In this document: positions 34,322 through 43,153 of the stretch, in pieces
How the letters are laid out: every line of letters starts with the position of its first letter
How positions within the stretch are numbered: the stretch's first letter is position 1
DNA from: Lachnospiraceae bacterium
GTDB taxonomy: Bacteria; Bacillota; Clostridia; Lachnospirales; Lachnospiraceae
Assembly: GCA_017936885.1 (NCBI GenBank)
Contig: JAGBEO010000001.1
Coordinates: 127,733 to 191,732 of the forward strand
DNA length: 64,000 nucleotides
Direction of reading: 5' to 3'
Position numbers and translations under genes: made by a program
Notes under the pieces: model-generated
What the model saw: the letters and a program-made list of their open reading frames with translations, nothing else
The model's database searches: none
What the model was told of the DNA's origin: nothing

Positions 34322-35188
34322 TTAATTCATATTTTCCATAAAGTCTTTCAGATCCATTGACTTTGCCGCCAGTTTGATCCAGCTTTTCAACAGATCTGTG
34401 TCCTGTGTATTTTCAATCCGCTGTTTTAGTTCTTCCGGTATTTCTCCCAGATCATGCAGAAAAACATAAATGCTTTCCCTAAATGCTGCCTGCTTTCCCT
34501 GCTCTTTTCCTTCTCTTCTACCTTCTTCCTTGACATCAAAATCATGCAGCAGTTCTTTCATATACTCACGTCTCCATTTCTCATTGTGCCTTGTACGTTC
34601 AACTTCGCGATCAAGTTCCTCTGTGAATGCACTTTCTGCCTGCTCAGTCTCTATATATTGCAAAAACTTTCCGAGTTCTTCCGGGGCATCCTTCAGATTC
34701 CCTTTTGTATTAAAAAAGGATTTCGTGGTTCCGTCTTCCAGCACGAGGCTCATATCTTCTTCACATAAATGCCGGAACGTGTATTGATACAATCCTTTTC
34801 CAAAAGGATCAAACGTACAAATAAAAATAACATAGCTACTGTTTAATGCCGAATAAGGCAAGCCTTTTTCTATTAGGTTTAAATCTATTATTCCCTGATA
34901 ATAACGGCTTCTCTTCGGTAATTGATCCAAAGTCTCACTGCCACCTTTCTGCTGCATTTCAGCATTATAGACAGTGTTCATATTATCTGCCACGTAAACA
35001 TCCATACGGACACTTTTCCCCTGAGAGGTAATATTGATTGTTTTCTGTGTTTCGGGATATTCGATATCCTCTATTTCGATACCTAATAGGATTTCCAACA
35101 CTCTTTTACAAATTTTCTTGTTTTGCATAACCTTCCCAAACATAAAGTCATCCCGTAACTGCAGTTCTTCAAATTGTTTCTGATTCAT
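34322..35188 (-). CDS. Rpn family recombination-promoting nuclease / putative transposase
   Basis: A 288-residue protein of the PD-(D/E)XK nuclease superfamily, also annotated as PDDEXK transposase-like. The N-terminal LQLRDDFMFGKVMQNKKICKRVLE, the catalytic Asp in RMDVYVAD and the Glu/Gln in YNAEMQQKG are present, followed by RSRYYQGIIDLNLIEKG and a helical C-terminus. Rpn proteins promote RecA-independent recombination or act in phage defence. A promoter TTGATA-17-TATAGT lies at 35354-35382. A badly decayed relative is at 28478-29063. No terminal inverted repeats are seen, so I do not call it an active element. Confidence 0.88.
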   Translation of the reverse strand: MNQKQFEELQLRDDFMFGKVMQNKKICKRVLEILLGIEIEDIEYPETQKTINITSQGKSVRMDVYVADNMNTVYNAEMQQKGGSETLDQLPKRSRYYQGIIDLNLIEKGLPYSALNSSYVIFICTFDPFGKGLYQYTFRHLCEEDMSLVLEDGTTKSFFNTKGNLKDAPEELGKFLQYIETEQAESAFTEELDREVERTRHNEKWRREYMKELLHDFDVKEEGRREGKEQGKQAAFRESIYVFLHDLGEIPEELKQRIENTQDTDLLKSWIKLAAKSMDLKDFMENMN

Positions 35189-35353
35189 AACAGAATCTCC
35201 TTTCTTTGGTTGTGTAGTCCGCAGGAGATTCCGGTTGCTTTATCTTTGAAATCCCTGCTTCTATTTGTTGTGGATAAAAGCATAGATTTCTTTGATAAAT
35301 AGATTTGATAGCAGAATCACTCAAATGAAATATTGAAAGTATGCTTTGATTTT

Positions 35354-35382
35354 ACTATAGCAGTGTTTTGATGATTTATCAA
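35354..35382 (-). promoter_or_regulatory. Promoter of the intact Rpn gene
   Basis: On the minus strand TTGATA (35377-35382), a 17-bp spacer and TATAGT (35354-35359) lie about 170 bp upstream of the start codon. Confidence 0.6.
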
Positions 35383-35477
35383 GCAAAATTTATAAATATA
35401 GCGTTAATTTATAATGCAATTATTCATTCTAATCACGTATAATACAAGATTATCCTTTATATCTCAAATTCTCTAGA

Positions 35478-35734
35478 CAACAATTATATTCTTAGACTCC
35501 TATTTCGTTAGAATCAATTGTTGCATATTGTACATTTAATTCTTTTCTACATATATTGATAAATTATTTAATAATTATACGATATGTATAGTTTATATAC
35601 AAGTAAATTAAATACAAAAATACAATAATCCCACTGTACCGTCCTAAGTCCCAGAATAATCACCCGATGCGGGATTCATGATATAGGTACAATTTTTGTA
35701 CTTTTATAGAAAAAAAATATGTCGAATCATGAAT
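35478..35734. repeat. Cluster of inverted repeats in a 600-bp AT-rich gap
   Basis: No gene is seen between 35189 and 35770. The gap contains an imperfect inverted repeat CAACAATT..ATTCT / AGAAT.AATTGTTG at 35478-35523. GTACAATTTTTGTAC, a 15-bp palindrome, is at 35687-35701. ATTCATGA (35674-35681) and TCATGAAT (35727-35734) form an inverted pair around it. These could be operators, a small RNA, or the scar of an element. Confidence 0.4.
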
Positions 35735-35767
35735 TTATTGCGCGAATAGTGTGAAATCGAGCACGAA

Positions 35768-35796
35768 AAAAAGCCAGGCCTGACAGCCCGACCTAA
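35768..35796 (-). terminator. Terminator of the mtnA/aldolase pair
   Basis: On the minus strand GTCGGGC-TGTCAG-GCCTGGC (with two G-U pairs) is followed by TTTTTTT, just downstream of the aldolase stop. Confidence 0.7.
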
Positions 35797-35802
35797 ATCT
35801 TT

Positions 35803-36477
35803 TTATTTTCTTGGCACACCGCCCCGCTTCACGCCGAACTTACCGCGCATGGCAAGCAGCGCATCAATCTGCTCCCCGGACAGAAGATTCTGTTTTCCCA
35901 GAATTTTCTCCGTAATAAGCAGGATATTGGCATAATATTCCATAGACTCCAGCCTGTAGTAAGCGGTATAGGCATCTTCCGCCCATGTAACCGCCCCATG
36001 ATTGGCAAGCAGGATTCCGTTATGCGTATGACAATATGGGGCAATCACTTCGGGCACTTCCTTGCTGCCAAGCTCCGCATAAGGTGCGACAGGCACATCT
36101 CCCAGAGTAATGATTGCTTCTGCCAGCACCGGGGCATCCAGCGGAATCCCCGCAATGGCAAAGCATGTACAGATCGGCGGATGGGCGTGACAGACTGATT
36201 GGATATCAGGATTCTCCCGGTAAGCCCGCAGGTGCATTTTCAGTTCGGAGGATGGTCTGTATGTCCCTTCCAGTATCCTGCCGTCCAAATCCACTTTCAC
36301 CAGCATCTTTTTCTTCATATAGCCTTTGGAAACCCCGGTAGGCGTCGCCCACACTTCGTTATCTCCCGTTTTAACAGAAATATTGCCGTCATTTGCCGCC
36401 ACGAAATTACGCACATACATGCGCTGTCCGATATCGATGATGGCTTTCTTTGCCTGTTTTTCAGTCATATATTCCAT
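35803..36477 (-). CDS. Class II aldolase/adducin family protein
   Basis: A 224-residue metal-dependent aldolase of the fuculose-phosphate aldolase fold. It shows GNISVK and TPTGVSKGYM (phosphate binding), SELKMHLRAYRENPDIQSVCHAHPP with two zinc His, and LLANHGAVTW with the third. Because mtnA lies directly upstream, the likely substrate is 5-methylthioribulose 1-phosphate or 5-deoxyribulose 1-phosphate. These would be cleaved to dihydroxyacetone phosphate and an aldehyde, as in the DHAP-shunt variant of methylthioadenosine salvage. This role is inferred from context; fuculose- or ribulose-phosphate cleavage is the alternative. Confidence 0.85.
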   Translation of the reverse strand: MEYMTEKQAKKAIIDIGQRMYVRNFVAANDGNISVKTGDNEVWATPTGVSKGYMKKKMLVKVDLDGRILEGTYRPSSELKMHLRAYRENPDIQSVCHAHPPICTCFAIAGIPLDAPVLAEAIITLGDVPVAPYAELGSKEVPEVIAPYCHTHNGILLANHGAVTWAEDAYTAYYRLESMEYYANILLITEKILGKQNLLSGEQIDALLAMRGKFGVKRGGVPRK

Positions 36478-36499
36478 GCTGCCGCCTTCTCTTTCTTAT

Positions 36500-36580
36500 C
36501 TTCTGATACAGTTATAGTCTTACAGTTACAATCTTTAGTCTTACAGTTATACTCGCACCCTTATATTCTTACAGCTATAT
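36500..36580. repeat. Four imperfect copies of a CTTACAGTTAT-like motif
   Basis: ACAGTTAT/ACAGTTAC/ACAGTTAT/ACAGCTAT occur four times in about 75 bp between the aldolase and mtnA genes, most preceded by TCTT. The spacing is irregular. They may be regulator sites or a decayed tandem repeat. Confidence 0.4.
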
Positions 36581-36661
36581 TCTGTGCAGGGTCATTGTAC
36601 TCTGCACGCCGGAAGTTCCTTCCGTCGGAACATACATGCCGCTGTTTTATCCGTTCTTTCT

Positions 36662-37756
36662 CTATGGACAGATGCCTTTACCGGCTTTTTTCAGTGCGAA
36701 TATTTCTCGCAAAGACTCCGTATAAGGCTCTCTCGCAATGCCATACTCGGTCACAATCCCCGCAATCAGATCATGATCTGTCACATCGAATGCCGGATTA
36801 AACACCTTCACGCCCGCTGGTGCCATGGGCTTCTCATACCACATATCCGTCACCTCATGGGCTGGTCTTTGTTCTATCGTAATATCCGCCCCGGTAGGGG
36901 TATTCATATCAATGGTAGATGTGGGTGCGCAGATATAGACAGGCACATGATAGCGCTTGGCAACCGTTGCCACCACCGAAGTACCGATCTTATTGGCAGT
37001 ATCACCATTAGCCGCCACTCTATCACAGCCTACAAAAACCGCATTAACCCAGCCATTTCTCATCACGGTAGCCGACATATTATCACAGATCAGGGTTACA
37101 TCCACCCCCGAAGAATACAGCTCATAAGAAGTCAGTCTCGCCCCCTGAAGAAGCGGTCTTGTCTCATCTGCAAATACCCGGAAATGATAGCCCCGCTCCT
37201 GTCCCAGATAGATCGGTGCGGTTGCCGTACCATACTTGCAGGTTGCCAATTGCCCCGCATTACAATGGGTCAGAATCCCGTCTCCCGGCTTGACCAGAGT
37301 CAGTCCATACTCGCCGATTGCTTTACAAACATGAATATCCTCTTCTTTCATCAGAATAGATTCTGCTTTTAACTTATCTTTGATTTCAGCCACCGGCAGA
37401 TCCTGATTCTGCACACACACCTGCTCCATCCGGTTCAGCGCCCAGGACAGATTCACTGCCGTAGGCCTTGCGGAATTCAGATAATCCTTCTGTTTCCTGA
37501 ATTCTTCATAGAACACGGCGTAGTCATCCGTCTGAATCTGCTTTGCCAGCAGATAGATACCAAAAGCCGCCGCCACACCGATGGCCGGAGCGCCTCGCAC
37601 TTTTAACAGATAGATGGCATCCCATATCTCCTGTGCCGTATGCAAACTGATAAGTTCTGTCCGTCCCGGCAGAAGCGTCTGATCTATAATAACAAGCGCA
37701 TTGTTCGCATCATCCAGGGCCACTGTCTCATAATCCATGATATTTCTCTCATTCAT
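36662..37756 (-). CDS. mtnA: S-methyl-5-thioribose-1-phosphate isomerase
   Basis: A 364-residue isomerase of the eIF2B-like family that converts methylthioribose 1-phosphate to methylthioribulose 1-phosphate in methionine or purine-byproduct salvage. It has [34 protein letters not shown] (with the catalytic Cys), [13 protein letters not shown], and [18 protein letters not shown] with the catalytic Asp. AGAGG precedes the ATG at 37756; an internal ATG at 37738 is also possible. It is followed by a class II aldolase. No kinase or nucleosidase for the upstream steps is in the window. Confidence 0.92.
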   Translation of the reverse strand: MNERNIMDYETVALDDANNALVIIDQTLLPGRTELISLHTAQEIWDAIYLLKVRGAPAIGVAAAFGIYLLAKQIQTDDYAVFYEEFRKQKDYLNSARPTAVNLSWALNRMEQVCVQNQDLPVAEIKDKLKAESILMKEEDIHVCKAIGEYGLTLVKPGDGILTHCNAGQLATCKYGTATAPIYLGQERGYHFRVFADETRPLLQGARLTSYELYSSGVDVTLICDNMSATVMRNGWVNAVFVGCDRVAANGDTANKIGTSVVATVAKRYHVPVYICAPTSTIDMNTPTGADITIEQRPAHEVTDMWYEKPMAPAGVKVFNPAFDVTDHDLIAGIVTEYGIAREPYTESLREIFALKKAGKGICP

Positions 37757-37971
37757 GCCGCTTTCCTCTTACTTTCTGTGTTCCTCTCTTCTTTAATATT
37801 GTCTTATCACATTCCAATTTAAGCAGTTGCATCATTCTCTTACAAAAACGCCACACTTGGCCAGGTTCTTTCGAGTCTGGTGCCCGCTGTTCCCGAAACG
37901 GAACAGAAGCGTATCTGTGCCGGTTATACGATTTGTGCAATTTCAACACCCCAAATGGTTTTCGCAATCGC

Positions 37972-38457
37972 CTACATCATAATAATCTCTGCGAACTCGG
38001 CTCTTGCCGCCCGGCACAAATCCTCCGGTTTCAGCTCGATCTGGGAACCGATCCTGCCACCGCTGACAATCATAGTCTCCAGCGCTTTCGCCGATGCATC
38101 GATCCTTGTCACATACTGCTTCTTCATACCGACCGCAGTACAGCCGCCTCTGATGTATCCGGTGACTGCATTGATCTCTTTAACATGAATCATGGCAAGT
38201 GATTTCTCTCCCACCGATTTCGCCGCTTTCTTAAGATCAAGCTCCGCCTCAATCGGCAGCACGAACACGAAATAATTCTTGCTGTTCCCCACCGTCACCA
38301 GCGTCTTATACACCTTCTCATGAGGAAGCCCCAGCATATCCGCCACCTGTATTCCGTCTACAAATTCCCCGCACTCATAGGTATAATGTTCGAAAGGTAT
38401 CTTCTCTCTTTCCAAAATCCGCATGGCATTGGTTTTAATCTCTTTATTCTTGGCCAT
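37972..38457 (-). CDS. ybaK: YbaK/EbsC-type Cys-tRNA(Pro) deacylase
   Basis: A 161-residue editing-domain protein that removes Cys (or Ala) wrongly attached to tRNA-Pro. It begins MAKNKEIKTNAMRILEREKIPFEHY. The fold is recognised by VYKTLVTVG, FVLPIEAELDLKKAAKSVG, VTGYIRGGCTAVGMKKQYVTRID and the C-terminal GRIGSQIELKPEDL. The length is normal. It lies 42 bp downstream of an ABC-2 permease gene and may be read from that operon, though no functional tie is known. Confidence 0.9.
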   Translation of the reverse strand: MAKNKEIKTNAMRILEREKIPFEHYTYECGEFVDGIQVADMLGLPHEKVYKTLVTVGNSKNYFVFVLPIEAELDLKKAAKSVGEKSLAMIHVKEINAVTGYIRGGCTAVGMKKQYVTRIDASAKALETMIVSGGRIGSQIELKPEDLCRAARAEFAEIIMM

Positions 38458-38498
38458 AATATTTCAATCCTTCTTTCCTCTATTTCCCTCTTATTCTC

Positions 38499-39704
38499 TC
38501 ACAGCATCAGATAGTAGGTTACCGGAAACAGCTTCTCCAGCACCCCGAAAAGAGGGATGTACATCGCCAGCCTGATAAACACAGGTGCACAGACCAGACT
38601 GCCTAAAGTCAGAATCGGTATCGCCGCCGCTATTGTTTCCTGCCTGCGAAGTATCACTCTGAGTATACTGCAATACAACACTATAATGCACTGATAAATC
38701 ATGAAATGCGCGATCTCCTGACACCACATGCCCAGCTTCCAGACCCGCAGCAATGCTGCACCCATATTAAGAGTGCCGCCTGCTGCCCTATCGCCTACAT
38801 GATACTGCAATGCATCTGCCATCCACAGACAGAGCAATACCGCCAGCGAGGTAAAAACAGTCGGAATCCAGATGTTGACTATATAAGTCATCCAGTTTGG
38901 TGCTAACCTCAGAAAGCGCTTCTCTTTCTTATCCTTCTCATACTCCAACATGCCACACATGCCGCTGATAAAAATAAGTACCGCAAATACGCCTTTTATG
39001 GGGAAGACAGATGTGTCGTTTCCTACACCTGTGTCACCATTGTATTGACTTCTCGGGTCATCATCATTTTCTCTATAAACAAAAGAAAAAGTACTGCCGT
39101 CTGCCAGATGTGTCTCATAAGCATGTCCGGCAAATGAGACAATCTCTTCCGGGTCATATTCTGCTGCAAAATCTTCACTTTGTACAACCGCCTCCATATA
39201 TTCCCGGTAACAATTCTCCGAATACAACTGAAAAATCACCCCGGCAATCCGCTCTTTCGCCATACCGGTAATGCTGCTGGAAGCTGTTTCATAAACCGAA
39301 ATACTCTTATGCCAGTCATCCGCTTTCACACACTGCGCAATGTCCTCAGCTATCACGAAACCACAGTCCGCCTCGGACATTAACACAGCACGCTGTACTT
39401 CCATATCACTGTCATAAAACTCATATTGCAGGACGCTGCTGCCTTCCGGATTCGATGCTGAAATGTCCTGCAGTTTGGATAGGATCTGTTCGCTCCATTC
39501 ACTCTTTTCCACGCATACTGCCACCACAGCGCCGCCGCTGTCCTCTTGTTCGAGTACACCTACTGCACATCCCAGTATCGGAACAAGCAGCAGCAAACCG
39601 ATAAAAGCAGGCTGTTTTAGCAGTCTTTTGCTTAAAAGCCACAGCCAGATACAATATTGTCTGATTCTATCTGTTCTTATTTTATGTTCTCTCTGTTTCA
39701 TCAT
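38499..39704 (-). CDS. ABC-2 type transporter permease
   Basis: A 401-residue membrane protein. One N-terminal helix (about 30-55) is followed by a large extracytoplasmic domain (about 55-235). Five or six C-terminal helices follow (VFAVLIFISGMCGMLEYEKDKKEKRF, YIVNIWIPTVFTSLAVLLCLW, PILTLGSLVCAPVFIRL). This is the ABC-2 exporter permease layout. It sits next to a second, related permease (22 bp gap) and downstream of an ATPase gene, so a heterodimeric exporter is likely. The cargo is unknown. Confidence 0.82.
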   Translation of the reverse strand: MMKQREHKIRTDRIRQYCIWLWLLSKRLLKQPAFIGLLLLVPILGCAVGVLEQEDSGGAVVAVCVEKSEWSEQILSKLQDISASNPEGSSVLQYEFYDSDMEVQRAVLMSEADCGFVIAEDIAQCVKADDWHKSISVYETASSSITGMAKERIAGVIFQLYSENCYREYMEAVVQSEDFAAEYDPEEIVSFAGHAYETHLADGSTFSFVYRENDDDPRSQYNGDTGVGNDTSVFPIKGVFAVLIFISGMCGMLEYEKDKKEKRFLRLAPNWMTYIVNIWIPTVFTSLAVLLCLWMADALQYHVGDRAAGGTLNMGAALLRVWKLGMWCQEIAHFMIYQCIIVLYCSILRVILRRQETIAAAIPILTLGSLVCAPVFIRLAMYIPLFGVLEKLFPVTYYLML

Positions 39705-39726
39705 ATCTCTTCTCTGCCGTCAGGCT

Positions 39727-40977
39727 TCATCTGACATATCTGCGCCTGCACAGGCAGGCCAGGCCGCCCAAAAGCACTGTGTACAAGCACATCCCGCTCA
39801 CACAATCTCTCACCGTTTGACTCCGATATCCTACGAATATACTGCCCGCCGCCCGAATCAGATAGCCAGTCGGAAGTCTGCCGCCGATCTTCTGCATCAT
39901 TTCCGGCAAAAACACGGACGGTACCAGTCCTCCCGACAGATAAATCATCATAAGACTTACCACAAACAGCATCAGAATCCCGCTGATTCTACTTCCTGCA
40001 AGACTGTACAGACAATAAATAAAGGTACTGACCAGCACCATGCCAAGCAAAATCAAAACCACTGTCTCTGTCATCTGCTTTGCGTCTTGTACGCTTCTAA
40101 ACAGCTCCGTTTCCTGACCCGAATGCGCCATCCAAACCTTAGCCAGCCTTACTGCCGGCAGAAGCAATATACTCATAAGCCCTACACTGAGCAGTCCGCA
40201 CAGCCATTGACAAAAGTCCTGCCAAAGAAATCCGACTCCCTCTCTGCTTAACTGCTTCCGAAATACTGCAGGTTCCGGCTGCATCACTGGATACAATGCC
40301 ATGCCAAACAATAACAGGAACAATACTGCTGCCGATGCGGCAAAATACTGTAAAACACTCATTTGCCCGGTAACCGATAGCTGTTCCGTTTCATATAATG
40401 CAAGTCTGTCCAGGGCAAATGCCAGATTATAGCTGTCAATTTCCATTTCCATCACAGACAGCTTATCTGTAAAGCCGTACGCAGCTGCCGTATCTCCCGC
40501 ACCGTAGATCTCTGCCTGCGCCACATTCAGAAGCCCGGCTCCCGCATCTGTCAGTTCCTTAAAAAGCATAGCTTCCAGGCCAGCCTGCTTCGCAAAATAA
40601 ATTTCTACAGCCGGATTCTCTCCGTTCATAATCCCTTCCACCAACTGTTCCGGCAAAAGAATAAGCGCTGCCACTTCTCCTTCTCCCAAAAGGGAAAATC
40701 CTTCTTCCTCGGAAACCTGTCTGAAGGTACAAAACTCCGATACGCTTTCCATATTCTCAACGAATCCTATCGCCATCTGTGTCACGGCATTGTCCTCCCG
40801 TACCACTACCGCAATATCCACACCGACTGCCAACGGCTCTTTCTCCATGCTTTTTACACCACAAAAAGCAATCGTGCCTATGAGTACCATAAGCAGGATT
40901 GCTTGTAACAGCATACGCGGCAGTATGCGCATCATTTTATTCATTTCCATGTAAAGATATCGCATCCTCCGGTTCAT
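39727..40977 (-). CDS. ABC-2 type transporter permease
   Basis: A 416-residue membrane protein with the same layout as its neighbour: one helix near the N-terminus (LLQAILLMVLIGTIAFCGV), an outer domain (about 45-215), and a C-terminal set of helices (FAASAAVLFLLLFGMALYPV, VGLMSILLLPAVRL, ILMLFVVSLMMIYLSGGLVP). The loop GGLVPSVFLPEMMQKIGGRLPTGY is typical of ABC-2 permeases. It starts five bases after a small gene. It probably pairs with the downstream permease and the ATPase at 43154-43849. Confidence 0.82.
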   Translation of the reverse strand: MNRRMRYLYMEMNKMMRILPRMLLQAILLMVLIGTIAFCGVKSMEKEPLAVGVDIAVVVREDNAVTQMAIGFVENMESVSEFCTFRQVSEEEGFSLLGEGEVAALILLPEQLVEGIMNGENPAVEIYFAKQAGLEAMLFKELTDAGAGLLNVAQAEIYGAGDTAAAYGFTDKLSVMEMEIDSYNLAFALDRLALYETEQLSVTGQMSVLQYFAASAAVLFLLLFGMALYPVMQPEPAVFRKQLSREGVGFLWQDFCQWLCGLLSVGLMSILLLPAVRLAKVWMAHSGQETELFRSVQDAKQMTETVVLILLGMVLVSTFIYCLYSLAGSRISGILMLFVVSLMMIYLSGGLVPSVFLPEMMQKIGGRLPTGYLIRAAGSIFVGYRSQTVRDCVSGMCLYTVLLGGLACLCRRRYVR

Positions 40978-40982
40978 GGGAC

Positions 40983-41210
40983 TTACTCTTTTCTGTCAGG
41001 TTCCCCGGCATTCATATCCGTGTACATGTCAAGCAGCCCTACCGTTTCCGAGGCAGGCCTGCCGTACATGTTGCAGCATTTATGAGATACGTTTTTGCTC
41101 TGTTCTTCATTCTCATCGAAGGTGACGCTCATCCGGTATACCCCCTGTTCCGACTCCGTATCCAAATGATTCATGATTTCCGCAATCATTGCTTCCTCAT
41201 TTCTATCCAT
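40983..41210 (-). CDS. Small hypothetical protein of the ABC export operon
   Basis: About 75 residues from the ATG at 41210 (MDRNEEAMIAEIMNHLD), with AGGAG about ten bases upstream. The frame is open to 41267. It contains YRMSVTFDENEEQ, a Cys pair in HKCCNM, and a charged C-terminus. No family is recognised. It ends five bases before the first permease, so it is translationally linked to the transporter. Confidence 0.55.
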   Translation of the reverse strand: MDRNEEAMIAEIMNHLDTESEQGVYRMSVTFDENEEQSKNVSHKCCNMYGRPASETVGLLDMYTDMNAGEPDRKE

Positions 41211-41285
41211 GCCGCTGTCACTCCTGTTTCCTATCGATTTCATAAACTCAATATTTTCTGATAACATAGTATACTGACATCTATA

Positions 41286-43082
41286 TCAGTATGACAATAA
41301 ATCTAAAATACTTCCATATTCCTCTGCCAGCTTATAGAACAAATCACCAAGTTCAGCATAGGACATCTCAAAGATTGCTGTCTTTGCTTCCACACTTGGA
41401 GTAATTTTCTCCTGCAAAGGCTCCACCAAGATATCTCCGGTAATCTTGCAAAGTTCTTCTCCATCCATATCCATAGTAAACTTATCCAGTTCCAGTGCAA
41501 AGCTTTCGCCCCGTACGATATCATCAAGACTGCCCTCTGCCGCCATTTCAAAAGTATCTCCGTCTTCCTTCACCGAAACTGCCATATCGAAAGTATCCTT
41601 GGATGCATCACAGTTCATTGTAAGCTTCATCTTACCACTGTAATCTTCTTGTGCATAATCCATATATTTCATATCCATATCGATCTGATAGTTATCTTTC
41701 TCCAATGTTTGAACAAGCTGGCAAACCGCTTCCATCTTATCACCGAGGACATTGACCATCGTGATCTTACCCTGTATTTTATCAACGCTTCGCTCTTCTC
41801 CTAAGAAAAAGAGTTCCATATCCATGCTGGCTTCGCTGTCTAACAGTTCAACCGGATTTTCCAAGGTAATGCTCTCAATTCTGTTATCCTTATTGATTTC
41901 GAAAAGGAAACTCACATCGGAAGCAATAAACTGATCATAATCTTCCATTTCCTCATCCAAATCTATTTCTCCCATTCCATAGATATCAGTATAGTCATGC
42001 AGCATATCCATCACCAGTCTGTCTGTATCCTGCTGTGCAAACCTCATGCGGTATAATCCTTTTTCCACTTTCTCGATGGTCATGCTTTCACGACATGCTT
42101 CTATATCCTTGCCGTATTCTTCCATGAATTTACTTGCACTCGTCCAACTGCCGAGAGAAGTACTATCTTCCTCATCAGGGAATAGGTCGACGGAGAACTC
42201 CTCCATCGATGACTTTCCAAACAAATCATCCTCTGCAAAAACAGAGTCATTATACTGACTAACCACATTCTCTGTGTCGAAATACATATTCTCCAGAAAT
42301 AATTCCGGGACAGAGAAGCAGATCATCTCTTCATTTCCATATAAATCCAAATGTGCCACTTCATAGTTCATAACACTGAGCGCAGTAGAGGAAGCTAACT
42401 CTTTCGCCTGCATATCTTTATAAAGGTCAGTATCAATTCCAAGGGTTGTACTTCCCAAAAAGGTATCCGTCGTAAAATTCATTCTGGTCTTAACATGGCT
42501 GCCTTCTTCTTCCATCATTGCCAAAAGATCCTGCACACCGATCTTTTCTGCCAGAGGATTCTTCATCTCTTCCATCTCAGCACCCAGATTCTGAAAGCCT
42601 TTTGCAAACTTATAGGCTGCGGTATTGATATAATATGCCCGCACTGACACACCTAAAATAACAAACAATGCAATCACACATGCTATGACAGCCCACACTT
42701 TGCCCTTTTTCTTCTTGTTCTGTGGCTGATAGGGCTGTATTACGGGCTGGCTGTATGGCTGATTTGGCTGACCGTATGGCTGGTTCGGTTGTCCGTATGG
42801 CTGGTTCGGTTGCCCGTATGGCTGGTTCGGTTGTCCGTATGGCCGGTTCGGTTGTCCGTATGCTTGGTTTGGCTGACCGTATGTCTGACCGGACTGTTCA
42901 TATGACTGGTTTTGGTTTGGATGCCCCTGCATATAGATATTATCACTCACGTTGCCCTCATGCTCCGTTGCTGTCTGTACAGCAACTTCATTCTGGGGAG
43001 CAGACTGCTTTTCGCCCACGTCCGGTATCGGAATTTCCTGCGGTATCATATTATTTACTTGATTCTGATTTTTTTCATCCAT
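41286..43082 (-). CDS. Membrane protein with Pro/Gln/Gly repeat and large outer domain
   Basis: A 598-residue protein. Residues 1-60 are polar. Residues about 65-115 are tandem YGQPNQP-type heptads (about seven). After a basic KKKKGK stretch there is one transmembrane helix (VWAVIACVIALFVILGVSVRAYYI, about 129-152). The remaining 440 residues are rich in beta-like and acidic sequence (KMEAVCQLVQTLEKDNYQIDMDMKYMD) and are predicted outside. Orientation with the N-terminus inside follows the positive-inside rule. The repeat tail is thus cytosolic and may be disordered. It is encoded between the ABC ATPase and permeases and could be an accessory of that exporter. Confidence 0.7.
   Translation of the reverse strand: MDEKNQNQVNNMIPQEIPIPDVGEKQSAPQNEVAVQTATEHEGNVSDNIYMQGHPNQNQSYEQSGQTYGQPNQAYGQPNRPYGQPNQPYGQPNQPYGQPNQPYGQPNQPYSQPVIQPYQPQNKKKKGKVWAVIACVIALFVILGVSVRAYYINTAAYKFAKGFQNLGAEMEEMKNPLAEKIGVQDLLAMMEEEGSHVKTRMNFTTDTFLGSTTLGIDTDLYKDMQAKELASSTALSVMNYEVAHLDLYGNEEMICFSVPELFLENMYFDTENVVSQYNDSVFAEDDLFGKSSMEEFSVDLFPDEEDSTSLGSWTSASKFMEEYGKDIEACRESMTIEKVEKGLYRMRFAQQDTDRLVMDMLHDYTDIYGMGEIDLDEEMEDYDQFIASDVSFLFEINKDNRIESITLENPVELLDSEASMDMELFFLGEERSVDKIQGKITMVNVLGDKMEAVCQLVQTLEKDNYQIDMDMKYMDYAQEDYSGKMKLTMNCDASKDTFDMAVSVKEDGDTFEMAAEGSLDDIVRGESFALELDKFTMDMDGEELCKITGDILVEPLQEKITPSVEAKTAIFEMSYAELGDLFYKLAEEYGSILDLLSY
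42748..42895. repeat. 21-bp tandem repeat encoding YGQPNQP heptads
   Basis: Nearly identical 21-bp units (on the plus strand GGTTGTCCGTATGGCTGGTTC-like) are repeated about seven times inside the membrane-protein gene. The register keeps the reading frame. Near-identity of units suggests recent expansion and possible length variation between strains. Confidence 0.8.
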
Positions 43083-43153
43083 GGTAATAGTTTACTCCTT
43101 CCTCCACCTGTCTGTTTTCTGCGTCCTCGCTTTATACTTTCTGCAGTAACAGC

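Noticed and set aside
34322-35188. Rpn gene considered as an active insertion sequence
   Set aside because: No terminal inverted repeats or target-site duplication flank it.
36500-36580. ACAGTTAT repeats considered as LytTR binding sites
   Set aside because: They do not match the LytTR nine-base consensus at the last positions and the spacing is irregular.
42748-42895. Tandem repeat considered as a CRISPR array
   Set aside because: Units are contiguous without spacers, keep a reading frame and encode YGQPNQP; no cas genes are present.
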